From positions 34,390,653 to 34,454,652 of the forward strand of contig CM056377.1 in the NCBI GenBank assembly GCA_029718625.1: a stretch of 64,000 nucleotides of DNA. Reading direction: 5' to 3'. Every line of letters begins with the position of its first letter. Within the stretch, counting starts at the first letter, position 1. A program made the position numbers and the translations under genes. Shown here one piece after another: positions 1 to 12,900 of the stretch. The notes beneath the pieces are model-generated. The model had not been told where the DNA came from. It searched no databases and was given only the letters and a program-made list of their open reading frames with translations. The DNA comes from Synaphobranchus kaupii (Eukaryota; Chordata; Actinopteri; Anguilliformes; Synaphobranchidae).

Positions 1-1077
1 CAAGGCGTTAGTTAAAATTGAACTTGCCAAACGTTTGCTGCCATCTAGCACTTATAATGCTGCCGTTAAACTTCGTCAGCCAGTTGCGCTAGATTTCAAG
101 GTATCAAAAGTTGCCATTTTGTTTAATGGTACGTTTTTGACTCACTAAATTCGTGAAACTCGCTGGCTTGAGGATACGATAATAACGTTATGTAAAGTAA
201 CGTCAAACCAACTTGATTCATTTGCTGAATGAATCCGTATACATTAGCTTATTGCCTAACAGTTTAACATGAACTATACGGGTAAATATATTTAACAAGA
301 TGGTTTGTTAACAGAAATGGCTGTTTCATAATATCATGACGTTATATTATTGTATTTCAAATGTTTTGATGAAGATGGAAAATTCTGACCATTTTCAGGT
401 CGCCAAGTTGACGTTCCGCCCTGGACTGTGTCCAGTGTCAGATTATATTTAAGACCTATTGCTAAGGCCCATAAAGCAGGGCATGAAATTAACATTTTCA
501 CACACTGGCCAGAGTGGCTTGTTGATTTTAAAAATCACCAGCCATTTTCAACATTTTACTAGCCACATGACCTTTTACAATATAACACAACTTGGTTGGT
601 TACATTACATTCATTTAGCAGACGCTTTTATCCAAAGCGACGTACAGTAAGTGCATACAGAGACATCATCAAGATCACTACAGAACAGACTGCCTTCCAA
701 AGTGGCTAGAAAGTCTTAACAGCCACAATCAAAGTTTTACCAGCATTTGGCTGGTGGTGGGTATTAATTTCACACCCTGCCCATAACCATGATATTTTAA
801 TTTGTCTTCCAAACTGAAGCAAATGTATACAATAGTTCTAGTAAAAATATCGCTTTAAAGGAATGTTTGCCTTACAAGTTCCACAGTTCTTGGAGATTCT
901 CACACTTGCATTGCAATACTGGCTTAAAAAGTGTAAGGTATGTTTGGGTGTTTAGATCAACATGCATACTGACATTACCTTGGTTAAAGTATTAACTATA
1001 GTGTTTGGATAACAGGGCACTTTACTGTGGTTAACAGAATACATGCCAGTGTAACTGACCTCCCTCTTTTTCCACAG
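1..1077 (+). other. 5' flank or first intron of ptbp1, no coding exon seen
   Basis: No exon with a convincing splice frame is seen before 1078. The short first coding exon expected for PTBP1 (ATG GAC GG) is not found here, so this stretch is most likely intron 1, with the promoter and first exon upstream of the window. It contains one dispersed-repeat fragment near 596-720. Confidence 0.6.
596..720. repeat. Fragment of a common teleost interspersed repeat
   Basis: The stretch begins with a TACATTACATTC-type run, followed by TTTAGCAGACGC and TTTTATCCAAAGCGAC and then ACAGTAAGTGCAT. This motif chain recurs throughout teleost genomes as a dispersed non-autonomous element. The ends are not defined by visible target duplications, and the family name is not certain from sequence alone. 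Confidence 0.55.
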
Positions 1078-1131
1078 CCGTCTAGAGACTGATTTGTATC
1101 CTATGGGATCCAGTTACGCTACCGAAATAGA
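1078..1131 (+). CDS. ptbp1: Candidate ptbp1 alternative N-terminal cassette exon (54 nt)
   Basis: A pyrimidine-rich tract ending in TTTTTCCACAG precedes the exon and a near-consensus donor GTAAGT follows it. Read in the phase that joins to exon 2 at 3901, it is open and encodes R-L-E-T-D-L-Y-P-M-G-S-S-Y-A-T-E-I, finishing with GA that pairs with the C of exon 2 to make Asp. The exon is 54 nt with the same phase at both ends, so it can be included between the expected first exon (ATG GAC GG) and exon 2 without changing frame. It also carries an in-frame ATG at 1103. It would add 18 residues to the N-terminal region, which holds the nuclear localisation and export signals in PTBP1. That it is used is inferred from splice sites and phase only. 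Confidence 0.65.
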
Positions 1132-3900
1132 GTAAGTTAAAGTATTTTTCAGCTGTGCACGCTGTTCTTTGGAATGTTTTAACCATTTTTCACTGCTTGT
1201 GGAAGCAAAATGTTTATTATTTTCTTTTTAAACACCTCAGTCTGCCCAGATTGCCTTACTGTGGCTTTGAATGCGCAGAACTGTTCATGTGTTCTCTGCC
1301 TGTTTAGCCTCCGAATGGCTGCTGATAAAGTTTGGGCTGTTCCTGCATTCTTGAATGTGAAGTCAGAAGATTAAAACCTGTGCTGAAGTTTTGTTATTTA
1401 GGTGCACTGTGGTTTTGGGTTTTGCAGAGGAATTGTTGATTATTCAGCTTTTTGTCTATAAACTGTAGGATGGTTATGACTCAACCCATTATACCTTTTA
1501 AATCTCTTCCACTTCCACCATGAGAAAGGTGGCTAATTTGGTGAAGCTTACTGGCTGTTGACAGCTTCTGTGCTTTAAAACCCAAGTTCTTTAATGGCAT
1601 GGTGCTGTGCCACATATGAGTTTAAGCCCTCCAGTTTTATTCTTTTGGGATATTTAGCCAGGTATGGCCTCATTTTTGCCACATCATTTGAAAGCCTGCA
1701 TTCCAGGCAAAGAACCAAACATTTCTTCTGCAGTCCTATAGTTGGTTGATATTTTTCTTACTGGGTGGGGTTAAAGAGGGGAAAATGTAATGAAGGGATG
1801 GTAGTAAATATAAATCGGTTTTATGGAAGTAGTGGATGATTTTTAACTTTGCAATATATCCATATTCCTTAAGTCATGTTCATATAGATCTTGTAATTCA
1901 GGATCATCAGAGTATGCTTCTCTCCATAGTTTTAGTTGACTAGATTAACTATTTTGGTGATTGGTTAACTGTTTGCATACTTGGATTATTATTGTAAATG
2001 GTTTGGGCAAACTTAAAAAGTAGCTAAGGCTATATGATTAATTCATTGTTATCAAACGACCATGTCATGTCTGAGCCATGCCTATTGAAAATCAGAGTAA
2101 AGGCTTGTTTTAAGGATGATTCGATTTTTACTCCAGTTTCATGGGGCACTTCGTTTTAGCCGTTGCTTAGTTGCTGTTGTACTACCCCACAAGTGAATTA
2201 CCTTGTTCAACACTGGCTATGAGTCGCGCTTTGGGTTGCGTTGTATTTTCTTTTCTGAACAATCTAGAACTAGGGCAATAAGGAGAATGTAAAATGTTGT
2301 CCTGAGTCTGATGTGATCTTGTCTTAAAATTAGAACTGATTTGTTTCAATCTTGCATCGAAGTCTATATTCGTTTGACATTTGGGTTTGCTTTTTGTCTA
2401 ATGGAAACCGCAAGCTGTGCTGTCTGACTTCTGGTTCTTTTGTTTGTTCTGTGGACTTTGTTTCTATCAGATGTATTGAGCCTTAATAACCATGCATATT
2501 TATCCAGTTACTGGATAAATGACCCGATGCTTTTGAACTCGTCTGTTTCATTTCAAGGCTTTAAAGCTAGTGGTTAGTAATTTATAGGCAAACACTCCCA
2601 GTGAATACTTTATTTTTTGATATTTTTTCCACTAGGTATATTAACACTGAAGTTTCTTGTGGTATGGATTCTATGTTCCAAGAGGCTGTGATGGATAATC
2701 TTCCTGCTTTGACTGCTTCTGGAATGAGCAGGATTTTGAAACATGGAAAGCCACTCTTGCTTTAGGCCATGTGTGAAGGAGGGCTCTCTAGTGCTCAGTA
2801 TCCTGCTAGGGGCCCATGAGAAACAGGATGTGAACTGGAGGTTAATCTGAACTGCTGTCAACAGGGCAGTATTCTGAAATTCTGCTCATATTTCAGGAAC
2901 AGAGGAGGACTGTGGGAAATGTTACCAATTGGCCAAATTTGGCTACTTTAACAAAGGTGTACAACTCTCAGCTGTGTTAATTTTACCTCTTGCATGAGAT
3001 GCAAGATGAAATTGAGGTGAACTATAAACATTTTTGGTAATGTACAGTACTGAGAAGGTGGACTTTGTATTTAATATTGTGTGCATTGGTACTAGTACTG
3101 TAACCCATTGCTTACGAAATGTGTTGGTTTGACAGTCTTCCCTGTCTTGGGCTTCAGCGCCGCTGTTAAAGTACATTGCTGTTTGGTGGTGGCAGTGGGA
3201 GATTTATTTTTGAATCCAGATGTCGGCCTTGGTCTCTAGTGCTTGTTCCTGTCCCTAGTTTGTCTGTAATTCTGATGCATTCCATACGAAGAAGTCTTTC
3301 CAGAAAATACTTGCATTGTCCACTTTTAGACTGCATGAAAGGATACATATTTTCTGAACTTCACATGCTTTCATCAAACACTGTTTTTCCAAATTATAGA
3401 TTTTCCAGAGCATCTTCAAATGGCTGACACAAAAGGAGGCGACAAAGTTTTTGAAAGCAGTTTTTCCATCTGATTTTATGACTAAGCTTTTTTTGGATTG
3501 ATGCCTAGGTTTTATCTTCCTCCATTTGTTTGCATCTAGGTGTGTGTGTAATGGGGTAATTTCATTTAGTAGCCATCTTTAATCTTTTTCTAAAGGACTA
3601 GTTTTTCATTCAATCTAATTGGTGGACTTATTGGTATTCTTGCTTCTCGGCTTCAATGCTTCTGTTGTCATATCCTTTATTCCTTTACCGTTTCTCTTTT
3701 TTATGCTTTGTGTGCTACAGGTAATTTAAAATGAATCCTGCAAGCTGTTGCCTTTCTCATAGTCCCAACTTTGCTCAACCCCTGAATATATATATGCATA
3801 TTTATCAGTCACCTCAATTAACTATTTAACCAAGTATCTTTTACAAATTAAATTCTCATCTTTACTGCTATCTAACATTCCTGTCTTCTTTTCTTCACAG
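1132..3900 (+). other. ptbp1 intron between the cassette exon and exon 2
   Basis: About 2.8 kb of AT-rich intronic sequence. Short open stretches on both strands lack splice-compatible context or recognisable protein similarity. The 3' end has a pyrimidine-rich tract (CTGTCTTCTTTTCTTCACAG) feeding exon 2. Confidence 0.75.
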
Positions 3901-3931
3901 CAGTGTCCACGATATTACAGTTGGTACAAAG
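3901..3931 (+). CDS. ptbp1: ptbp1 exon 2
   Basis: A 31-nt exon between TTCTTCACAG and GTAGGC. It begins with the last base of a split Gly (or Asp, if the cassette exon is used) codon and encodes [10 protein letters not shown], matching the PTBP1 N-terminus. The alternative acceptor three bases downstream (CAGCAG) would drop one residue. Phase 0 at its 3' end matches exon 3. Confidence 0.93.
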
Positions 3932-6900
3932 GTAGGCACCTCTTTCTCTCTGTCATATTTTCCTGCCTCTTCCCATTTTTGCTGAATGGAACTACTGGGA
4001 GTCCTGGGCTGATGAGAGTTTAGCAAACAAGGGTAAAACTTACCATGTAGGCCAGGTGTACGTTACGGTCTGGAGTAACTTGTGTAGTAAGACGAGCTTT
4101 GCGACTGTTTGAACTTCTCCTACCTGTTTTCAACTGGTGTCGGGTGGCAGGCCCGGCATTTTGGCATTGCTGTTTAAAAGGCCTTGGTAGGTCATTACGT
4201 AATGTTCAATTCAAAGCTTTAATGAAGAACCAATGTGTCATAATAATCAGTTTGGGAAGGACACGTATGAAAGGTTCCATTCACTGGATTCATCCACTTG
4301 TAAGAATCTCATCTCGCTTGATAAGAGTTGTATTCCATTGCAAACCCTTATTGCCATTGTGTTTCTGTGAATTAGGTCTTTCAAAAAAAAGCAGACTGGC
4401 TAAAAGAAAGTCAGTTGGTAAGATGCAGCGAATGTTGCAGACGCACTGCTTTTAGCATGCCATAATTGACTCCAGATTGATGGAATTAAAGCTTGTGGGA
4501 CATTGGGAAGGCAAAATCTGACACGGAGGAAATAAATTAAGGGAATAAAAGAATTGAGTTTTGACAGAATAAAAGGATGATTTGTCAGCTTGGTTGGACT
4601 GAAGCTCTTAACATCCCTAAAAGATGGTAGGTTTTTGCCCCCCTCCCTCCCCCCATCTGACTAAACCTACATCTGGAGTAGTTTGAACATGGCTGTTGCT
4701 GTGGAAACCATAATTGCTGGCTGGGCAGTGTGCCTGGAATGCTGTTGGTACATTCCTATCTCCCCAGATTCCACCAAACCCCTTTTCTCTCTTCATCTTG
4801 AAGGGGTTTTCACTTTGTCACAGGATGTAGCTGACAGGCTTGCACATGTAGTACTTGTACTGTTAGATTCTTCATTGCTGTCAGGAAATGAACAACCCTA
4901 TCCTGTCTCCACCATAACAGTCTTTTTAGACAATGGGTGGTGGTGGTGGTGGTGGTGGTGGGGGGGGGTGTAGTGTTGGATCCCAGTATGCTGCTGTAGA
5001 GGGTTTGTTCTGGCTTAAGTAGATAAATGATTGGCCTATCCTCGTCCTGATTTATTTTGACGAACATGCTCGTTGTTGGGGGTGGATTTCTTTACCGTAG
5101 TAATTGCTTTTTAAAACCTCCGTTCTGGCACAGTGATTTCGGCCTTCAAGGGCCGGCCACTTGCATACTATTGTGGTCTATGAGGGCTAATCATACGTGG
5201 AATGCTGCGAGCCTGGCTGACCTATGTGCAGAACAGAGGCTGATTGTTGCAGATACATTGTTTGTGAGAAGGCTTTGCAGTGATAAATGTAATATGAGAA
5301 AACAAATTAAGGCTGACTATTACAGTGTCCTTTGCCTTGTCTTATCTGCACAGGAAAGGGAGCAGCACTGTTTTCCTTCCAATCCATATTTGTCTTGTGA
5401 ATTTCCTGTGCAGCCCTGCAGTGTCCTATTACTAACTATGTACTGAAGGATGGCCTCACTTTTGCAGAATTTACCCGTTTTGAAGTTCTGTCACAGCTAA
5501 TGGTGGAAATCTTGTGAAAAAAAAAAAAATAGATAATTTAATCTGCAGCCACACTGAAGAATTCCAGCTTCTTTAGTGTAATAACACAAGTTTAGCAAAT
5601 GTAGATGTCCTGGTTCTCACTGTTATATAAAAAAATTACAAAAAATAAAAAAACATACCAGGATTTTTACGATATTTGCACAGCGGGTCTATTCTCATAT
5701 TTGAATTGCTGCAATATTAAAAGGTGGGGATGACGGAAAAAAATGGTTACCATTACTGGCTACAGTTTCCTCATTTAAAACAAGTCATGAGGTAAATCTG
5801 ACTTTAAATCTACATTTTTGTGTGTTTTTTATCAGCCATAGTTTTTCCACAGGGTAGATACTGTCCTATACTGTCAAGTTTGTATGTGACTTGAAAACAT
5901 ACTTTGTCATAATCCACTTCTTGGCGCGCTGTACATTTTGCACCATTGAGGCTTGTTGTAATGGGACCCGTCAGCAGCACTTGAGGCCGTATTGGATGAA
6001 ATGACTGCGGGGCTTGTCCGGCCCCCTTCCCTGTGAAAAGTAGGGGGATGGGCGCTGAGCGCAAACGGCCAATTGTTTACCTTAGCACTGAAGATGGCTT
6101 CCCTCAGAAGCATTCCCCAAAGATGGGAGAGACCGCTAACGTGATGAAGAGATGAATGGGATCCATTCATCGTATGCAAATATGTTGGGCCCCTTCTATC
6201 GACACACATGTTCCTCTGCTCCGTGTGTCGGTTTCCTCTTCAGAGGATCGATCTGAAGAGACGTGGCATGGGGGCCAGAGCAGGTGTTTAGAGGGGGAAA
6301 ATGTGAACTGCAATGACTAGGGCTGGGTGAACATGGCCATGCTGACCATCCCTGCTCTGATGACGTGCACACATTGCTTTTGAAAAGGGAAGTTTGTACT
6401 GGGGGCGGATGCTTGAACTGTTGGGCTGTTCCTCCTGTGTGCGCAGCAGCGCCACTGTAAACTCTTAAGACTGCTCGGGCTAAAGGTGGAGCTTTCCTCA
6501 AATTAACTAAATGGAGTAAAATGAAAGCCGACCTTTGTTTTCCCTGTTGTATTATTCATGTAATTGTGGGCAGGTCCCTTTTTTTATGCTCTGGCGAAGC
6601 AGGTTGTGCTCAACGCAATCTTACGATAATCTCATCTGCCTGTGTAAGAGACACAACTGTTGTATTCTGGCCTAGAATGTTGGGTGGGGTTAAATGAACC
6701 TGGAGCCTTAGGGTAGAGTTTCCATGGTGAGAGAGTGACATTCACTGCTTCCATGGCAACGGCTCCATTCCTGAAATGCATTGTTAAGTGGTGGTTTCGG
6801 CCCTTTCTTTCACTGCCTCACCTTTTAAATCATTTATCATATACTCCCAATTTTCTTCCCTAGGCTTTGTAAGTTGATATTTTGTAGTCGAGTTTCATGT

Positions 6901-9900
6901 TGCCAATTGCCTCATATACTGATTATACGGATACAGATACCGATGACTATACAGAGTTACTTTACTGCGTATAACGCTGATCTTTTGCCCTCTGCACAAA
7001 CAATGCGATCATTGAAGGGCTTAACCCCCTCGGCAATCCTGCTCATGTGGAGAGCTTTATTAATACAGTGGAGCGAGTTGGTCTTTCCCAGCTCCAGAAG
7101 GGGACACTCTGGTTGAGAGGCTGCGGCCTTCGTCCCAGCGAAGCACATTTGTGTGAGGATATTATGGCGCGGACACAAAGCGGGCTCTGTACGCCTCGCC
7201 CAGCCCGCTCTCTGGTTTTAAGCGCACGGCCGTGCAGCCGAATGGCAGAAACGGCCATGCTATGACTAAACTTGCTAAATGTTTTTACACACGCCCCCCC
7301 CCCCTCCCCTCGTCCACACACGTGGTTTTCATTGGGTCCTCCACTATTGGCATTTAAAATGTGTGGCGTGGTGGGCACGCGCTGCCGAATGGAGCGTTTC
7401 CTCTCGGACTCTGCTACATGGAGCCGACTGCTCCCTACAAATGTGACTGATCAGTGTGCTGGGTTTCTTGGAGCTTGGCCAAAGGGACATGTCTCGCCAG
7501 GATTTCTGTATGCAGGATCTTGAACGCTCGTCAGGTATTGCTGAGCCTATTTACAGATGTCAGGGGCCTGTTTTGTCATGGGTGGGGCTTTGCAACACAC
7601 AATCCATGTTATTGTCAGTACTTGAAGCAGATGCCTGAGGATATTTGAGCACTGCAAGGAAAAATCCTACCTAGATATCTAGCAATCCAAATTTGGTTAA
7701 AGGAATATTCCACAAAATTGTTATTTACAACCTAGAGAAATGAAAGCCTGTATCTCTTGCATTTCCCTCTAGATTTTCACAGCACATTCGGAGGCCGAGT
7801 GTAGGGATCTGTCTGAGATGTTCACACCTTGGCTGGTGGTCTTTAACTGCAGTTAAATAATCTGTTGTGTAATTTGACTTCCGGTCAGAGGACAAGTAAT
7901 TGGATCAGAGGTCGTAGGGTAAGAGGTCTCTAGCATTGCTGAATTGCCGATATTTAACATCAGGGACAGTATTTAAGGTACTGACCCCAAACTGCTTCAC
8001 TGACTATCCAGCTGCATAAATGCATTGTATGTAAAAATCATAATAAATAAAATTATGCAAGCTGTGTAAATTGCTCTGGATAAAATGCATATATAATGTA
8101 GTGAAGTGAAACGTGGCGTCGGAATGTTTCTCTTGCTGGAGTTTGCCTGATTTGGTGAAAGGCTGATCTTAGATGCAGTTAAAGTCTACCAATGGAATCG
8201 CTCCAGTTCTTAAGGAAAGCCTTGGAATTTGCATTGTTTTTGTGTAATATAATAAATTGCCTAAATATAAAGAAAGCAATCCTACCTGTTCCTGAATTTT
8301 AATTTTATGCTTTTAATTAAATTTAATGAGTCCTGGTGGGAGGGTTGATTTGGGCTTTGGGGCAAATAACTGTAGGTTAATGCATCCGGTCTGGGTGCAT
8401 CTGTTCTCCATAATGCTTATTTATATTTGTGCAAACCAGATGCGTTGGGGTTTCTTTTTTTGTGGCTTTTGGGCTTGATAAAGGAGGGGAATTTACCATG
8501 TATGCAAACAATTAGGCTTCAGTTTAATTCCCTTATTCCTGGAACTGCATTAAAACATCAGATTGCGGTCTGTTTAAATGCCTGGGTGGTGAACTAGCTC
8601 CTGTTTTTTTTCAATCCAGATTCCTGGCCTGCTTGTTTTGGTTATTTTGAGATGACTGGAGTCTTCCACGTTTGGAAACTGTTTGCATGAAAATCCCAAC
8701 TGAAAATTGTGAAATGATCACTTGTAGACCAGCAGAACATTTCCATGCCTGACAAAAAAACGCTGTCTAAAGGCTTTTTGATTCTTACACTTACAGTAAT
8801 GCACTGTTAATCTTGAGAGTTGAGGGAGGTTACAGAATTGGGTTCACCCCCACTCCCCTTCACTCCCACTCATTCTTGCCGCTTGGCGACCCAGAAATTG
8901 ATAGCTCTTTTTGAAGCTTCGGTTTGTTCCCTGAAGCCGTGCTGATGCGTGGAGTGAAGTGCGACCCCTCCCGCTCCACTGCTGTGGAAGTGCGGGGGAG
9001 GTGATCCGAGCTCGCTCACTTTTATTGAAGTCTTGACGTCTCTGCTTCAGGAATTTAGGCATTTTGTAACGAATGCTTGTAGTTTAAGTGCAGTCTGTTC
9101 TGAAGTCCTGGTTCTTTATGTAATGGCGGCTGGTTTGGCACACTCAAAAGGAATGGCCCAGAGCCCTATCTACAGTGCATCAATGAAAATTCCCAAATGA
9201 CATATGATGGCAACCTTGGATGCCTGTCCTTTTGCAGGGTAGTCCCTCTTTACTGATTGTTCTGGAATTGCATGCAGATGTGACCCTTGTGGAATCGCCT
9301 ACTTTCTCAGTAACCCGAGCAGCTGGCACTGCCCGCATTCATCCACTGGGGAATGCCCTCTAGCATGGCATAATAGCCACTGTTCAGTGTCTCTGCTGTC
9401 TTGAGGAAAAAGGGAGCAGTTTAGGTGGGTCTACTTTTGGTTTTGGCAGCGGTCTTGGACGAGAAAATGTGGCGACATTTTTGCTCAGCTTAAGTTACCC
9501 AAGGCAACCCGAAATCTCAATGTAGCGATTTTGAGTTGGGAGATTTGCGGTTCAAAATGGAAAGTTTGTACCGACTAACTTTGTGTTTGTCCGATTTTCA
9601 GTGAATGTCCGATGTCGTGTGCATTTCAGTGATAAGCATGTCTTGTTGCACGTGATGTTTTTCCAATGCAACTTGTTGGTGCATTTAGGATTTGTTACCT
9701 GTTTGCTTTTAGGTTACAAGTGTAATAAGCATGGCATGTGAACTATAACTTCTCTGAAATGAGTTCTGTAATGGGCTATGTCTTGAGCACTGGGTAAATT
9801 TGCTTTTTTATTTTGCAGAGAGGATCTGACGAACTTTTTTCCTCTTGTGTCTCTAACGGACCCTATATCATGAGCAGTTCGTCTGGAGCAGGTGAGTTTC

Positions 9901-12900
9901 TCTCCCCCCTTTCCGAGATTCATGCATATTAATAGTCTCTATAAGAAAACACTGACACGGGTGTGTGTGTGTGTGTGTGTGTTGTCCTATAGGGAATGGC
10001 AACGACAGCAAGAAGTTCAAAGGTGAAATCAGGAGCCCAGGCATTCCGTCCCGTGTCATACACGTACGCAAGCTCCCCAATGACATTAACGAGGCAGAGG
10101 TCATCTCCCTGGGACTGCCCTTTGGCAAAGTGACCAACCTGCTCATGCTGAAAGGGAAGAACCAGGTACTGGGGATGGAACAGTCGCCCGCCTTTCACAT
10201 GTTTTATGTAGCCCAATGGATCGCCGTGCTTCCGGAAAACGTGAGCTTTTGTTGTCGCTTAAGTTCTGGTCTTGAACACGGTGATGCTGATGTCCTTTTT
10301 GTTTAGGCCTTCATTGAGATGAACACAGAGGAGGCTGCACAGACCATGGTCAGCTACTACTCTTCTTTCACCCCGGTCATCAGGAACCACCCAATATTCA
10401 TGCAGTACTCCAATCACAAGGAGCTGAAGACGGACAATTCGCCCAATCAGGTGGTAAGTTGTCCGCCAGGGAATGCGCAAGTCTTGACGTCCACAACAGC
10501 AGCCATTTTAAGTAGATAAACGTCTTTGTAAAGCCACAGTGCTTTTGAGGGAAAGTTTTACAAAGGCATTTATGAATTGGGTTGTATGCACGTAGGTGGT
10601 ACAGCTACTCTCATTTTCAAAGTGAACTTTGGTCTTCTATTCCCCCCCCCCCCCCCCCCCCCCATGTCAAATAAAATGCACACAGTGGAGCTTTGAACAA
10701 TGAGCCCGTACTGCTGAGTTTTCCCCGTTTCCTGCCTTTTGTCAGAAGTTCTGAGGTCTGCGTGGCCCAGGCCTGATTACCCTGTGGTGGAGTGTGCCAT
10801 TTATTCCAGCCAGACGTGCCCCTCCCCCCCTCTAAATAGCTTCTTAGGAAACTGCATCCTGTCGAAGTCACGGACACTACAGCTGTGCGTCGTCCGCTCC
10901 CCCCGCAGTCCCTTAGCCCATTACCACATTTAAGCACGGTCACTTAGCCAGTCTGCTTTAGTGTAAATATTATTTAAACTAGCGATAACATTCAGCATTC
11001 CAAGACGTTTTGAGTTTGTGCTTTGCACCAATAACCCTGAAGACTGCACGTTCTGTTTTCAGGGTGTTTGGAAATCGATGCGGAAGTACGGGCCTGCTTA
11101 AGATTTAAGCCTTTACTGCCGTAATTTCATAACGCTGCAGTGCCATTGAATTGGAAATTTTTGAGCCGTCTGCAGTTTCTCTTCGTATAATTGTATGATC
11201 CATTCTGATGTTTGGTAGCGTAATCTGGCGGGGCAGTTGTTTTAGGCATGAATGACTGCCAACCAGGCTTTGCCACAAGGAATTTGTGGATTTCTTGATT
11301 CCATTTAAAGCTACTTGGTGTTGTTGCCATTTGGAAACATGCTCAAATCCTCTCCTCCTCCTCCTCCCATCGCCAGAGGGCCCAGGCAGCGCTACAGGCA
11401 GTAAACGCTGTGCAGACGGGCGGTATGACTATGGCCAGCGTCGCAGACCCTTCAAGCATGGGCGGCCACAGTCCTGTGCTGCGCGTTATCGTGGAGAACC
11501 TCTTCTACCCAGTCACACTGGACGTGTTACACCAGGTGCCTATAGCCAGCCATGGCTTCTACTGCTTACACATGTGGAAGTATGACTGAAATGTGCTCTT
11601 ACGTTTTTACTTGAATTTACTGCGGCTTAGCAAAAGTTCTGTGCATTTGTGAGACCTGCTCATTTTGAAAATGGTAAAAAGACACATTTGGGGTGACCAT
11701 TTACAATATGTGATTACTTCCACAGATCTTTTCAAAGTTTGGCACAGTGTTGAAGATAATAACTTTCACAAAAAATAATCAGTTCCAAGCCCTGCTGCAG
11801 TATTCAGATGGCCTGACTGCCCAACATGCTAAACTGGTAAGTAGCGCCCTCTGCCTGCTATGTGCATGCATTGTACTAATCATTTGGCTTGCATTGTCCT
11901 CCAACTCGTGTATTAAACGAGTTAAGTTATTTGGCTAGTTTTTTTTTTTTTTTTTCTCCATTCCACCCTTTTCAGATTTCGAGAGTGGTCTTTTAAAGAC
12001 ATTTTAATTTACTTATTTCTACTGAAAAGGAGTGGGGAAGTACCGGGTGAACTGGGCAATTTCTCTGTCCCCTTTCCTCCTGCTGATGGAATTGTCTCCA
12101 CACAGGCTCTAGATGGGCAGAACATCTATAACGCCTGCTGCACCCTGCGCATCAACTTCTCTAAACTCACCAGTTTGAACGTGAAGTACAACAACGACAA
12201 GAGCCGCGACTACACCCGACCTGACCTGCCCACTGGGGACAGCCAGCCCTCCATCGATCACCACGCTATGGCGGCGGCGTTCGGTGAGACGCCCTTATAC
12301 AGTCAGGCATTGCCGTGCAGATGTGCTCCTTGCTGCCTCTCCTGTCTGACTCGCTATTCTCCTCTTCAGGGGCGCCTGGACTAATCTCAGCCTCCCCATA
12401 TGGAGCCCATGGCTTCCCTCCCGCCTTTGCCATTCAACAAGGTGAGTGCCATACATTTCATTATTTTCAACATGACTCGCAAATGCTAAAAATACACGTC
12501 TGGTTACCGAAGTGGAAAAGCAAATGGTTTTGTGACGAAAGGATTTAATAGTCCTGGCGATTTGACTGCATTTGTATAACGCGTGATTTTGTGTGTTAAT
12601 TTTCCTCTGCAAACGCACGTCCTATGAATGCGGTCCTCAGGTTTGTCGATGCCTGGAATGCCGGGAGCCCTGGCCTCGCTGGCCATCCCCGCTGCCGCCG
12701 TCGCTGGTCGCCTCGGCTTCTCGGGCCTCGCCGGAGGCCACTGCGTTATGCTCGTCAGCAACCTAAACCCAGAGGTTGGTACCCCCCGCTTCCCCCAGCT
12801 CGCCAGCTGTGGGGGCTTTTGACCACGAGGCCTGGTTTGTAGATGCTGAATATTTAGCATTTAAAACTAATAATAATAATGAATGTCAAGTACTGGCGCA

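Noticed and set aside
5057..5446. 129-codon + strand open stretch in ptbp1 intron 2
   Set aside because: No similarity, no usable splice sites in phase, and no conserved motif.
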